This document shows, one piece after another, positions 1-12,458 of a stretch of DNA of 64,000 nt. The notes below the pieces were generated by a model. It worked only from the letters and a program-made list of their open reading frames with translations. It was not told where the DNA came from and made no database searches. The translations under genes and the position numbers were made by a program. Origin of the DNA: Ulva prolifera (lineage: Eukaryota > Chlorophyta > Ulvophyceae > Ulvales > Ulvaceae). Where the stretch lies: contig CM041198.1 of NCBI GenBank assembly GCA_023078555.1, positions 5,346,354-5,410,353 on the forward strand. The letters run 5' to 3'. The stretch's first letter is position 1, and each line of letters opens with the position of its first letter.

Positions 1-434
1 TTACCAGCTCTCCCCCTGGAACAAGGGACAATTGGCACGAAAAGAGGAGAAGGTATCTCCCTTTTCTGGAAGATGATTTCTTCACAATGTCAAGACCATC
101 AGCTCGTCGTATCAACGGGCCTGGTACCCGCGCGTCAACGACACGAGCCGGTGTTTGCGACACTACCTGCAAAGTACTGCCAGAATGCTCAGCGCAGCTG
201 GACGGGTGTGCACTACAGAGACAGACTCAGAACATCAGGAACAAAATTTCAAAGGAGTCCGTGCGCACCCCACATCCCAGTGCATCCTGCGGTAGCTTGT
301 CCTCTGCTTGTTTCGTCTGCCTACCTGCCTGCTTGCGCGCTTGATCAGCGGGCATGCGCCAAGATGTTTCCTGATTTTTCCAGAAATAAATGTCCAGGTG
401 GTAGATGCAATTACAACGTCATAGATTGCTGGCC

Positions 435-740
435 TCAGCTGAACCGGGGACAGGCTAGTAACGACACAACATTGAATGGCATTGAGATCCAAGGAGCCGA
501 ACCGTCAAACGACATAGCTTTGCTCCGAATCTGCCTGATCGCGTCGATTACGATGCTGCCGGTCTGGGTTGCTGTAAATGCACGCAAGCTCCCGAGAAGT
601 TCAGCTGACTGTGCTCCTTGACCACTGCATGCAAACAAGCTGCGCAGCACGACAGTCTGCATTCCACTATGTAGGCAACGTACAGCATCAAAGCAGGTTT
701 GTGTGATCCCTATGACGGGTCGGTGATCTTGAATGGTCAT
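435..740 (-). CDS. possible divergent gene or exon, unrecognised
   Basis: An open frame of about 100 codons starts with ATG at 740 and runs leftward. Its start lies only 94 bp from the start of the deubiquitinase gene on the other strand, so the two could share a promoter. The N-terminus contains HRPVIGIT, vaguely like the first strand of class I glutamine amidotransferases, but no other motif of that family is visible. Splice sites inside the frame are possible (for example a TGCAG near 626). I do not recognise the product, and it may be a chance frame. Confidence 0.22.
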   Translation of the reverse strand: MTIQDHRPVIGITQTCFDAVRCLHSGMQTVVLRSLFACSGQGAQSAELLGSLRAFTATQTGSIVIDAIRQIRSKAMSFDGSAPWISMPFNVVSLLACPRFS

Positions 741-834
741 GCTGATTCCCTGGTGTCTGTATTGCATCTTGTACACAGCGGCTCGGGGCCGAGTTTAAAC
801 CGTCCAGTATCTGTTTGTCGTACAAGGAGCCACC

Positions 835-3336
835 ATGGCGTCTGCAGATTCGTGGACGACTATAGAGTCCGATCCTGGTGTATTTACAGAGTTGTTGGAA
901 AGAATCGGGGTGAAGAATGCGGAGGTATAGTCGCGCGCCTCGGGAGCTCCGGTTGCAGTGGGTCGTATGTAGCAGTCGATACGGAGTCGTTCACGTTTGA
1001 AGCACGCCAGTACATTCATGTAGGTGCAAGAGCTTTATGAGCTTGGCGGGGATCAACTGAATCAACTCCAGTGCGCTGCCGTGCTGAAGCCGTCTCGCAG
1101 TCAGTGGAGCTGTTAAACTGTGCTCAAACTTGTGTCAATGAGAATGACAAACCTGGAAGTTGACGCTCTCACATCTTGCAGGCCCGTCTACGGTCTCATA
1201 TTTCTGTTCAAGTTCAAGTCTAGCCTGTACACTTCCCAAACCACGGAGGATACCGATCAGGTGTACTTTGCGAAACAGATCATCAACAACGCATGCGCCA
1301 CCCAGGCCATGCTAGCAATTCTGATGAACATAGATGAAGGTGATCTGGACATCGGAGACCAGATACGAAACCTCAGGGTATGAATGCACTCAATGTGCCA
1401 TGCCACCGCTACCTTCGTCCAGCCAACGACTCGCCAATGCCCTTCAATTGCTGGCAATACCTGAGCTTCACAGTGATGTCTTCTATCAGGGCCGCATGAA
1501 CACTGAGTCAGCATCCTGCAGTGCAGTCAGTGCAGTACTTGACAGCACGAAAAGCAGGAGCAGCAGCACCAGAGTCATGCCATGCGCCAAGCAGCATGGA
1601 CGCACGTTCTTCCAGCAGTGCCCACATCATACGCCTGCAGAAGCTTTCATACAGTGCATGCACTGGGTCTTGTGTGTGCTACATCCTGTGACAGCTGCCC
1701 AAGCATTTCATCTTGCTCTCCGCCAGGGACAGCCTACCTATCGAGCTACAGCCCAAGTAGCTCCTGAGCTGCCGTGTCAACTCCACACGATGACATTGTT
1801 CTGAAGAAACATTGTGCGGCCACTGTTGCAAATGCGCACACCGGTGCGTGTGAATTATGATATGAGCACGGTATAGAGTCAGCCAGAAACGCTCTCGCAT
1901 CGCACTTGTCCACGACGTCAGACACCAACACGACCTGCAGCTGCTTGAATTCTCAAATCGAGCAGCAGTGCCTATCAGGCGCGCCACCACCTGTTGTGCA
2001 TACGCCGGGGGTTAGTTCCCTGTTCCCTCATTCCTGAAGACAGTATCCAGTCGACACACTACAACAGTATGCCACCTCACCACAACTCCAGCATGGTGGC
2101 CACTCCAGTGTGCGAACTCTCTGCACCGCTCAGTTGTGCATCGGGGCCTCCTGTTCGATCGCAGCTCCTGGAGTTGTACTAGTTGTCTGCACAGCCCCCC
2201 CCCCCAGCAGTTGGCTGGCCGGGTTCTTCTTTGCGAAGCCCCCTCCTTGAATTCGCAAGTTCTTCACAGCGAAGGTTTACCCAGAGAGCCTCACAGAAAC
2301 ATCAAGCGAGGATTCCTGGAGCTGCTTGCAGGAGTTCACGGCAGACTTCCCGCCGGACATGCGGGGCGTCGCGATCGGGAATGCCGACGGCATCCGCCTC
2401 GCGCACAACAGCTTCGCGCCCCCCGAGGCGCAGCTGGCGGACCCGGAGTCCCGTAAGGCCACCGAATCGGACGACGTGTACCACTTTGTGTCGTACGTGC
2501 ACAAGGCCGGGGCCCTCTGGGAGCTCGACGGCCTACAAGAGGGGCCCATCCGGTGCTGTGACTGTTCCAAGGTGCTCTCCGGCCCCCCCGCGCCCTGCTG
2601 GCCCCTCTGCCGCTGGCGGCTAGTATCATTCAGGCTCATACTGAAAACAGTCTCTTGAGAAACGCAAGGCAGGTCGACTGTGATCCATCTGTCGAGAGGC
2701 CGCCACGACCGTCTGATACCGCATGCGGTGCAACAGGCGGCGCCTGTGCACACACCGCCGCTGCTGTGGACATGCCCGTGCGCTATATCGCATACGTTGA
2801 GACCGTGCTGCGGCCATGTGCAAGCGGAGCAATATGCTTTTGTGACGTTCATAAGAGGGCCCCCGGAATTGATCGGTACGTCTGTGCTGAAGCGGAGTGC
2901 GTGTCAGGTGCATGCATGGGTGCAGGGGGAGTGGCTGGAGCGCGCGAGCGAGGTGCTCAACGCGCGCATCGCGCGCCACGCGTCCGCAGAGATCCGGTTC
3001 AACCTCATGGCCATCGTGCGGGACCCCCGGGAGGCGCTACGTGAGCGTGCGGGGGAGCTCCAGCGGAGGCTGGACGCGGAGGGGGCCGCACTCAGCGAGG
3101 CGGAGCGGGCGGAGGCGGCGGCGGAGGCGGCGGACGTGGCGGGCGCGCTGGCGGCGCGGGAGCGGGAGCACGAGCGGTGGCGGCGCGAGAACGCGCGGCG
3201 TAAGCACAACTACGTCCCCCTCATCTTCAACCTGCTGCAGGTGATGGCGGAGCGGGACGAGCTGATGCCGCTGGTGCAGAAGGCGCGGTCGGGCAAGAGG
3301 CCGGAGGCGGGGGCGGGGGCGGGTGCGGGGGCGTAG
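835..3336 (+). CDS. UCHL5: UCH37/UCHL5-type ubiquitin carboxyl-terminal hydrolase
   Basis: Cysteine protease that removes ubiquitin from conjugates. In animals and plants the family docks on the 26S proteasome (through Rpn13) or on the INO80 complex. Exons: 835-924, 1024-1070, 1182-1377, 2332-2552, a tentative 16-nt micro-exon 2802-2817, and 2926-3336. The start MASADSWTTIESDPGVF matches the family N-terminus. The catalytic Cys is in NNACATQA, the His in DVYHFVSYV and the Asp in WELDGL. The last exon carries the UCH37-specific C-terminal region (SAEIRFNLMAIV, then RRKHNY), with an Ala/Glu-rich helix between, ending in a Gly/Ala tail. Length is about 320 residues, normal for the family. Intron phases agree at every junction with the micro-exon included, but its acceptor (GAG) is weak, so that link is the least certain part. 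Confidence 0.9.
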
Positions 3337-3339
3337 GCC

Positions 3340-5180
3340 GCCAGGGCGCCACGGCGACCGATGCCGTCGCAGCAGGCACATATTGTGTGGGCCCAGGTCT
3401 ACCAGCAGCAGGGTAGCGTCAGGCTGTGAGAGGGGTGCGCTGGCCGCTGGGATGTGGTCAGGGAAATGCTGCTGGGCTTGCTGCGCCTGCGGCGGGGATG
3501 GTGGGCCGCTGGTGACATTCGAATGCCTGCACGCTGTGCAGAGCGTGCTGTGTGGTGGGCTATGTGTGGTGTGGGAGGGACGCATTCAGGTCGGCCACAC
3601 GTGGCAGCCGGGGAGGTGGTGTGCGCCGCCCCTGCCGGCGGAAATAACTGTGTTGCCCGCATCAGGTCAGTGCCACGGTGTAGCAGAACGGGTAGCTCCG
3701 TGAGCCAGCTGAACGTCGATCGAACCAGCGCAGATTGCACGGCGGATATGGTTGTCGCAGTGTAAGCATGCATGTGTGCAGTCTGTCCCACGTCTCCGCA
3801 GTGTTCATGGCGGGATGCTCTTGCCTGCCGCACACAATTTCATGCAGCTCCGTGTTTTATGCACTGTGGCCTGTCAATAGCTTCTGCCATGCTCATGCGC
3901 GTTGGAACCGTTGGCGTTTCGCTGGTTGAAGTTCATGCTTGCTGGTGAGTTGTTGAACTGAGTTGGAATCCAAAGCGTATGACGCGCGTTAGCTCCACCA
4001 ACCAACCGGAGTTCGGGACATGATTTGGAGGCGTGCCATCGGCAGCCAGTGGCTGGCTGCTGCGTTGCAGAAAACCCTCGGTGCAGCGGACAAGCAGTGC
4101 AGCTGGCAGTGAATGCAAGCAAGCTGCATGATGTGCAGCATCAGCCTACCTTGATATTGGAGGGTGAGTGTGTGGAATGAGAGAGCATCGTTCTCCAAGA
4201 TGGAAACGCAGGCATGCATGCCTCAGCAGTGTGTCAGCACCGCATGTGGGCCTACACAGGGCCCACGTGCAGACGCCGGTGCAACGATGTGCCTTGGGTA
4301 CGATGGCAGGGCAGCACACAGTTTGCAGCGCATGTCACGCTGCATTGGATCCGCGGCGGTGCGTCATCTGCATGCTCCTCTCAGGGAATGTCTGTGTCTA
4401 AGACGACCTGGGAGCGCAACCGTGGGTTTTTAGGTTGCACGGTGTACCTGGGATCCATGCGGACGGCTTGCCGAGCATGCTGTGCGAGTATAGGACAGCT
4501 ATTGTGCTGAACGTGAGTGTGCTGCAGTTGGACAAGCCTGCGATGGTATCTGCATTTGTCCTATCAAGACCCTTGGCCTCCCCAACAACAACACCCCTGT
4601 GGACATGGTCGCCAAGCTAGGAACAAACGTCGCCACCATGTTGGCATCAACACCAGGAGAACAGCCAAACTGTGGCAGGACAGGCGCCATGTGGTCAACA
4701 GCGCAATCGGGGTGTTGGAAACGCTCACACCGATCAGAAGTGGCTGTCGCACTCCTCTCGAGCCCGAAGAAGAATTGTGCACGTTGCTGACGAAACGTAT
4801 TTACATCGAAATGTGGCAAACAGCAAATAACATGAGCTTGAGAGGACCTTGCACGAGCATGTCACCCACTCACTGCACGCGCGGACATGTCAACCCATCT
4901 GTAAATTACACTTTGTCCTGCCCTCGCAAGGATGCTCCCTGCCATCACAGGATGTATCAATTTGTCGCAATTGCCCTCATCGTACGTTGCCTCCAGTAGA
5001 TCGTCTGCATTCAGTGCAGCACCTGCTCTGACGGTGCCGATGGCCAGATCGACCGCTGCCTCGACTAAATGCTCTGCCCTTGCATGCGTCCACAGCCGAA
5101 CACACTGCTGGTATCTACACGAAAATTAGCTTCTGCAAAAACCTTCTGGTGGCGATCCCTAGAAGAAAAGCTTCCTGACG
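3340..5180. other. intergenic region, no supported gene
   Basis: The 3' flank of the deubiquitinase gene and the 3' flank of the convergent ELF4-like gene. Open frames on both strands are short and show no family motif or plausible splice chain. I see no RNA gene or clear repeat here. Confidence 0.5.
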
Positions 5181-5183
5181 AGC

Positions 5184-5480
5184 TCAAGCCCCTTGAGGCG
5201 TTTCTCCGGCACCGACAGGTGCATTGAAGCTTTGGACGAACGAGTCAGCCGCTTCTTGGTATAGCTCCAGAACCTTGGCGATGTTTTGATTTAATTCTCG
5301 GAGCATCGGAACGTTGCGCTCCAGCGCAACGTGCGTCCCTTGTTGATGATTTTGATTGATTTCTGCTATGAGCAGCCTGTTGCGGTCAAGGATGTCTTGA
5401 ACCTCCTGAAATTGGCCGACTGCAGGCCATATCTGTGACAAAGGCCGTCCTTGCTTGTCTACGAGGGTCTCGAAAGACAT
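5184..5480 (-). CDS. ELF4-like (EARLY FLOWERING 4 domain) protein
   Basis: A single-exon frame of 98 codons. The core reads FQEVQDILDRNRLLIAEINQ followed by NHQQG and LRELNQNIAKVLELY, which is the ELF4 (DUF1313) signature: an amphipathic two-helix domain with the conserved V..VLDRNR..I..IN.NH and ELN.NI.KV pattern. In Arabidopsis ELF4 is a small nuclear protein of the evening complex (with ELF3 and LUX) that represses clock genes at dusk. The start is placed at the ATG at 5480, before SFETLVDKQG. The frame stays open about 40 bases further upstream, so an upstream exon cannot be excluded. Family recognition is strong; a clock role in this organism is inference. Confidence 0.85.
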   Translation of the reverse strand: MSFETLVDKQGRPLSQIWPAVGQFQEVQDILDRNRLLIAEINQNHQQGTHVALERNVPMLRELNQNIAKVLELYQEAADSFVQSFNAPVGAGETPQGA

Positions 5481-6049
5481 AGCGTGGCGGGCGATCGCAG
5501 AAGTTTGTTTGCAGTAGCCCACGGGTTACAAAGCTAGTGTTTCCGCAGTATCAGTCGCGCCTAATCCTCTGAGCATGCAGATTTGTTGAGATTTGCACTT
5601 ATCTGCGTCCATGTGAACACCGTCAATATCAAGCCCTAACTCTTGCAAATGAGTCGCGTTGCGGCGTGCGCACAGCTGGAAGCAGCAAGACAATGCTGAT
5701 CATTTACAACTAATTGAATGTGTGGATCTTCTCAGTCCAGCAATATCGGCCGCATGAGGATTGCCGGGTGCGCTTTCCACGGCAGACTTCCCGAATGTGC
5801 TGGAATGTCGAGCTGCCAATGCATCGTGACGCGCGCGTCATAACGTCCACTGTGCGCAGTGCAGCCGCGCCGTTGGGATGTAGCAGCGGCAGCAGCTTCG
5901 GTCTTTGAATGATATGCACAGACTCCCCTTCCAGTGTTTCTGAGCTTTGCGTGCCTGTACGGCCCGGGAGGGGAGTTAGGCCGCAGCTCTACAAGCCTGC
6001 TCAGCGGATGCACCGCCGAGCGTGCAAAGTGACGTTTTGACTTTGTATA

Positions 6050-8283
6050 ATGAGCGTCGAGCAAACCTCTGAGTGGGAGGAAGAACCTAGCAAATGTTCA
6101 GGGGGCAGCGACGATGCGCTTGTCAATACATGCGACGATGGTGATGGCAGCCAGGATGCCTCGGATTCGGGTGATGAGGCACACGACATCATGGTGCTCG
6201 CCTTACGATCTCAGATTCGCGAAGCCTTGCAAGATGAGCATCGGCAGGAAGTTGCGAAGGTCAAGCATATGTATGAAGCTGAGCTGGAAGAGCTCCGGGC
6301 TGATATCCTTACGCTGCAGCACTTTGAGACAAAGCAGCGCGAGAGAGAACAGGTCTGCCGCAGATGCTGCGATCACATCACTGGCTATGAACTTGAATTC
6401 ATGGAGGTCTTACTCTGCAGAGGTTGGAAGCACAGTACATGCTTGAATGTACCGATGGACCAGGAAGCCCCAGCCAGTGCGCCTCGTTGAAAGCTCGTGT
6501 CATACGACTGCAAGATGTCATCGCAGACATGCGAGAAGAGCACGCAAAGGAGCTGGAGACTGTAAAGTCTCAGGTGGAGCAAGAGGTAAGTCCAAGGTGA
6601 ACTTGTGCGGCTAGTATGGCAAAAACCTGCGTGATGCGTAGCACATCTTACAGTGCGGCGTCCTCAACCTGTCAATGCCACGTTCATCTCTTTTGATATG
6701 CAGAGAGCGAAAGCCCGAGCCGAGTGGCAAGAGCAAGTTGCCAGTGTTCGAGCATGGCATGCAGAGGCAGTGGGCACGCTGCAGGCCAACCACATAGAGG
6801 AGGTGGCGAGACTAAGAGACGAGCATCTGGCAGCTCTTCATAGTGTACGTGCTGCCGGAGAGTCTGCATTGTCGCAGGCGCAGCAGCGGCACAAGCACCA
6901 GGTACAGCCACTCAGCCACCGGCTTGTGCGGCACAAGCTGGCGCCTCATGCCCCTGATACTGCCATCTGCAGTGAGTTTACAATGCACTGCAGACCGCCC
7001 AAGAGTACAGGCATCGTGTGTTTCAGACAGGCGCCGTGGAGATCCTCGATGGTGGCGACCTAAGGGAGTGCTGGGCACAGCGCTGGCTCCTGTGGTCACA
7101 GTCACATCGCCGGACGGCATGCATGCGATCACCGTAACAGCACGGCCGCCGACGCAGGTAGATCACCTGACCTCGGACGCCGCTGCCGCCGCAGAGAAGG
7201 CAGCAGAGCGGCAGCGGTGCCTGCAAGACCAGCACGAGGCGGACGCAGCGGCGGCGCGGCGCCGCACGGCGGCCGCGGTGCGTGACGGATGCGCCGCGGC
7301 GGCCGCCGAGGCGCGGGCGACTATGCAGCGGCGCACCGACGCGGCAGAGGCGGCCGCGGCGGCCGCCGCGGAGGATGCCGCGCAGGCGCGTGCTGCCCTG
7401 GAGCGCGAGCGTGGGGACAACAGCCGCCACCAGGGGCTCCTTCAGGAGGTGCGGCCCTCAGTTGGAGGGCTGGTGGTGCTGGGGACGCCTGCGGCGTGCG
7501 CCACTGGCAGCGAGATTGACCGAGGTGGACAAACTCAAAATGCAGCGTGACAGTTGCGTGTGCGGTCGGGATGAACCTCTCCGCCTCTGGCCGCCGGCAT
7601 GCGGCACGATATAGTGTCTGGGACGGACTTGTCCCTTGCATTGTTCTGGATTTACCTGAACTGAATTGAACTTAAAAGGTCTTTGGACATCGGGAAACGA
7701 CATGGCGGCTTTACAAAGCGGCAGAAATGGAGACCGTCAGGTGGACGCTGGACGGCGGTGATGGAAAGCGTATGCAGAGGGACAAGTGTGCAAGCAGTGT
7801 GTAACCGCTGGTGCGGGGTAATCAGGCTGCCCAAGTGGGTTCACGTTGTCAACCTGACCTCAAAGTTTGACTGAGAAATCGGTGCACATTGGCAGCGCAC
7901 TCCAGACCTGTGTGAGGACTGCATCCAATGACACCTGGCTCCGCCTGATCGTTGGCCTCTACACACTTTGGAGTGGGGTGCTGGCTGTGATGCGTGGGAG
8001 GCGCAAAGCAGGCATGCCTGCATGCATGCGTGCAGACTGGCACAGGAGGGCTGCTGCAGAGGCTGGAGGCGACGCAGAGCAAGCTGGAGCTGGAGAGGCG
8101 GCTGCACGGGGAGCGCATAGACGTTCTCACACGTGAGGCGGGGGCGCTGCGCACTGGCGCTCAGGCAATTGCCGGGGACTGCCGGTCCGTGCATGGCGCG
8201 CTGATGCGCTTACTGCGGGAGAACGGCGAGCTACGCTCGCAGCTGTCCGCAGAACGCGTGATCACCTCGTCGATGTCGCGCAG
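6050..8283 (+). CDS. coiled-coil protein, function unknown
   Basis: Five exons with consistent reading phase: 6050-6352, 6421-6585, 6704-6901, 7158-7448 and 8060-8283. The first four introns are all phase 0. The N-terminal 50 residues are acidic and Ser/Gly-rich (EWEEEPSKCSGGSDD). The rest is nearly continuous predicted coiled coil rich in E, K, R, Q, A and L, for example EALQDEHRQEVAKVKHMYEAE, and a very Ala/Arg-rich stretch from the fourth exon. At least 370 residues. The fifth exon ends in phase 2 and a further exon is expected downstream; a candidate near 8530-8613 does not fit the phase. No enzyme motif is seen. A structural, centrosomal or cytoskeletal role is possible but unproven. Confidence 0.65.
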
Positions 8284-9811
8284 GTGCGCTTCTGACCCGG
8301 TCCATGCAGGCTTTGACGTCTGTGCGCGATGGGTGCCTCAGCTGCAGGCCTTGTAAATACCAAATAATGGGGCGGGTCTCCTGCTGTGCTGGTGCCAAAA
8401 CGGAGAGCAGCGCGGGTGGACACTGGAGGGTGGAATCGGTGCAAGGGTCGCCTGCTAGCATCGACGTCGTGCAGAGTGATAGCTTCTGTGCTCTGAATTG
8501 GGAAAGGCTCTCACAGTTTGCATCTGTCCAGAGGAGCAAATGGCGGCATACCTGGCGCCGCAACAGGCATTGCCACACCAATGGTATGAATGGCCACTGC
8601 AGCAGGTGCTGTGTGTTTCGCCACCGGCACAGTTTTATGACACCCAGCATGCTTGCAGGGGTCCAGGCGCAGGCCGTGGAATGCAGGCATTTCGGCCGGT
8701 TTCTGCAACCCTGCCCGCCTCGCAGATGCGAGGCGAAACTACTAGACAGATGTCATCTTGGGCACAAGGGCGGGGTAGACGTGCACGCAGTGCTCGCCCA
8801 TGATTCTCTCTCAGGGCTCGGAGCAGTACACTGGTTCAAAGCAGTGTAATACCACACATTAAAGTATTTGTGTTGCACTACACCAGAGCAGGCTGGCCAC
8901 ATGCTACCTGATGTGTGCACACATGCAGCTAGCCCAGGCTGCCATATACGGCCGCCACGTCCCTAAACTAGCGATGCACAGTTCTTATCATACATACCAT
9001 ATTTCCTGCGAAGTCTCACGATGCATTTCTGTCCTGGACATGCTGACCCTGCATCCACAGCCACGTCGTTCCACTTTCCACCTCGCAGTGCGCCGTGGCT
9101 TCCAGCAAGGTCTTCACAGCACCAGAAAATGTCTATCATCAATGACCCCTCCAGATCATATCAAAACTCCACTTCTTTGAGATACACTACTCCTGCCACA
9201 CCTCATCCTATCTCTCACCAGCGAGAAACTCCTGGCCGCTAGTGTCACCTAAGAATAAGCAGCACGGCCAAGGTTCAACACCAGAAGCACACTTATTCTG
9301 GAAACCGACATGCGGGAACAACCAAAGCGCAGCTGTGTCTGCTGTGTAGCTGAAACAGCAGCTCATCTGTGGTGTCTCAACTCACGTCCACTCAAAAGTG
9401 CATCATGAAAAACGCCATCACATTAGCTTTCGCTGCCTGCCACAGCTTAGCCACGAGAGCTACATATACCCAAACAAAGGTGATCGGACAGACTACATTT
9501 GTATCATCATTTCTCATCACATCATTCCTATGCCGTCGGCATCCAACGCTGACCATATGCGTTGCTGCTCATCAATTCCTAAAAGGCAAACAGCTTCACA
9601 CTCTGCTCCCGCACCCCGCAGGTATTAGCGAGATGGGGACACATGATCTCCATCGAGAATTGAACATCATTTTAACCATCAGCAGCACCGCACTTGCGTT
9701 GCATCACTGCGTATCTCGAAAAACACGCATGGCACATGTTGCCTGCAATGTACTCCCCATATTTTCAGGCGCACCAATTCCCCCCCCCCCCCCCCCCCCC
9801 CCCCCACTCTG
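8284..9811. other. 3' region of the coiled-coil gene and intergenic DNA
   Basis: Probably holds the last exon(s) and 3' UTR of the coiled-coil gene; an ATTAAA-like sequence lies near 8858. The remainder up to the RWP-RK gene is less GC-rich and has no supported gene. A C homopolymer of about 27 bases lies at 9779-9805, just beyond the stop codon of the RWP-RK gene. Confidence 0.4.
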
Positions 9812-12458
9812 TCACATTCCACCACCCAGACCATTCCAGGCATCACTGCCATGCATACCTGTCAGCTGAGAACGCACAGCCCGCATGCGGGCCGGCATAT
9901 CTGACATTCCCTGGCCATCACGCGCTTGGCCCATGCCCTGCCCCAGACCCGCACCTTGAAGACCGATGAGGTGACCCATTTGTTGCAGCTGCCGCTGGTG
10001 ACCAGGGAATTGGTGCATCATGGCACCAGAGACGTTGTAATCGGCAGCGCTCCCGCCCGCTGCGCCATTCATGCCATCAACCCGAATGCCGTGCCCGCTG
10101 GCTCTGCGCCTGCGATCTGCCTCTTGAGCGTAAGGATCCTCTGGAAACGCAGGAGTGCTTGTGCGTGCACTCGCCATGCGGCCTGAGTGGAACGGGCTCG
10201 CAAATGTGGACGCATGCAACAGCGCATCGAGGCCCGCATGCATGGAGGAATCCTCCGGCAGAGTGTCCATCCGCTGGGATCCGCCGGTGGTAGCAGTGTC
10301 TTGCGGGAACGCCACCGGAGCATGACTGTACTGCTGGCTGTGTCCCGCCATCATCGGCATGGACATCTGGTGCTGCGCATGCATGGTACGGGAGTGCTGT
10401 GGGAACACAGAGTGCTGTGACAGCGACCCGATGGCCATCGCGTCGTTCATACCACCTGCCATGCTGCGCTGTGGGTGCATCGCACCAAAGCCGACGCCTG
10501 GAACGTATGCGTGGTGCATATGCATCTGATTCTGCCCTGAATGGCGTGCATGGCGGGCGCTCCAGTCATACGCTGCGCCGTCACCGCGTTGCATGAAGGC
10601 GGCGGAAGGCAGGTAGCCGTCCCCAAGGCCCGTGTGGTGCTGCGGCAGCCCGGGAACGCTGCGCTGCTTGCCTTGCACCCCGGCAACCCCCGGGAAAGCA
10701 AACCTGGGGATGGCCTGCGGCAGAAAGTCGTCCGTCATCGTCGTGTCAGCGCGGACCTGGCCAGCGCCGTGGACGCCTTTCTTGGCCGCACTCACAGTCA
10801 GCATTTCCCGCTCGCCGCTGATTCCGGGCGCCCCGAATGGGGGCAGGCTGAGACCGGAGTCATGCCGCAGCGGCCCCCCCCGCATGCTGCTGTCCATGCC
10901 CCCCGGCCCTCCTAGCGTCTGCTCTGTTCCGGGCGGCGCATAGTCAGGGTCGTCGTCATCGTACATCTCGGTGTCAGCAAAGCGGCGCGGCCGCTGTGGG
11001 CGGCGGGCCGTCCTCCGGATCGCCTGCATGGCGTCCGCGCGGCCACTGCGGCTGCGGCTCCGCCCGTGCTCCGCACGCTCATCGTCATCATTCTCCTCCT
11101 CCGAGCTGCACGTGGTCTCCGCCTCTGGCTGCACCTGCCGGGGCGCGCTGACTGCGGACGTGCGCGGGAGGTCTGGGAGCGCTGCCGTGTTGTCTGGCCA
11201 CTGGCCGCTGCTGTGCTGGCGCGCGTTTGACATCGCGTGCTGGCGCCGCCTGGCATCGATGTCCTGCAGGAGCTTCGCCTGCTGTTCCGGCGTCGGCTTG
11301 TATGGCAGGCACTGGAACGGCGTCGTCTCCTGGCGGCGCTTGTACTGCTGCTTGAAGTTCGCCTGCCGCAACTTCTTCGCCCACTCGTCCAGATCCTCTG
11401 TTGGATTCTCAAAAATTTTGTGCCGCATGACGACGAGCCGGGCATGTGTGTCCATGACTGCCAGATGCTCCTCCTCCGCGCCTTGCTCAGGCCCAGCATC
11501 AAGAACCTGCAGCAGGGCATAAATTTCAGTGATGGAGGTGGATGCTGTTTCACAGCTGGCGCATGCCGCAGCACATCGTCCCCACATGCAAGATCTACGA
11601 GGGTGCACATGCAGCAGTCTCATCACGCAGACACATCCGTTCCTACATATTTACGTCTGTGAGGCCGCAATGCCTACATGCAGATGCAGTGTACTTGTGT
11701 TCGCTGCTGCAAGCCCCGCCTTATGTCACGCCGAGTCAAGTCTGTACGTCACCGGAGCTGGAGACACAGACCAGACATAGCTGTTTTTTGTTTTTGGCTA
11801 CCAAGAAATGTGCGCATCGTACCGACTGCACACTCTGGATAAGCTTGTCAATGCTCTGAAGCTTCCGGAATGGCCACCGTGCGATGCCCTGGTCGCGGCA
11901 CTGTTTCTTGAGAACGGTCACGCCCATGTCAAGCACCTGTGCCGCCTCAGAGATCGGGCGGTGGTACACGCTCTGCACCTTCTGTATGAATGTCATCTGG
12001 TCAAGCTCCTCCCGAGAAGGCACTGTGGAATCATACACCGAACGCCGCATGACCTGGACCTCCGGCCGCAGGCGGGCGGCAGCGGGAGCGCTCGCCGAAT
12101 CGACGATTGCCCCGCGCGGGGCAGTGACGCGACCAACGTCACATGCCGCAGCTGCAGGGGCCGTGTCGGCGCCGGCGACAGCAGCGACAGCTGCAGCAAC
12201 TGATGCGGCTGCAGCGTTGGCTGCTGCATCAATGCCCTGGCATGTCCGTGGGGCAGCTGGAGCGTTTGCCGGGGATTCGCTCAGCGCTCGACCACCCAGC
12301 CGCTCATGCGGACGGGGTGCCTGCGAAGCGGCTGCCCTTGGGGGCTGCCCCGGTTGAGAGAAGACGCTTCTGGACATTGGCATCGGGCCGTCCAGTGTGT
12401 TATGCTGCACATCAGGCAAGAGTGTTAGGTCAAGATCGCAGTTCATGCAGAGCGCCAT
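9812..12458 (-). CDS. RWP-RK domain transcription factor
   Basis: Two exons: 12458-11823 and 11506-9812, joined in phase 0. The first exon encodes an Ala/Pro-rich N-terminus and then the RWP-RK DNA-binding domain: an amphipathic helix, VLKKQCRDQGI, then ARWPFRKLQSID, matching the family consensus (LKK.CR..GI.RWP.RK). A charged helix follows in the second exon (DEWAKKLRQANFKQQYKRR), then about 480 residues of low-complexity His/Met/Gln/Gly-rich sequence. Total about 775 residues. The architecture, without an N-terminal GAF-like or C-terminal PB1 domain, resembles RKD/MID-type members, which control nitrogen responses or gametogenesis in green algae and plants. The start could instead lie in an upstream exon, because a TCTAG acceptor lies just before the ATG. 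Confidence 0.85.
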
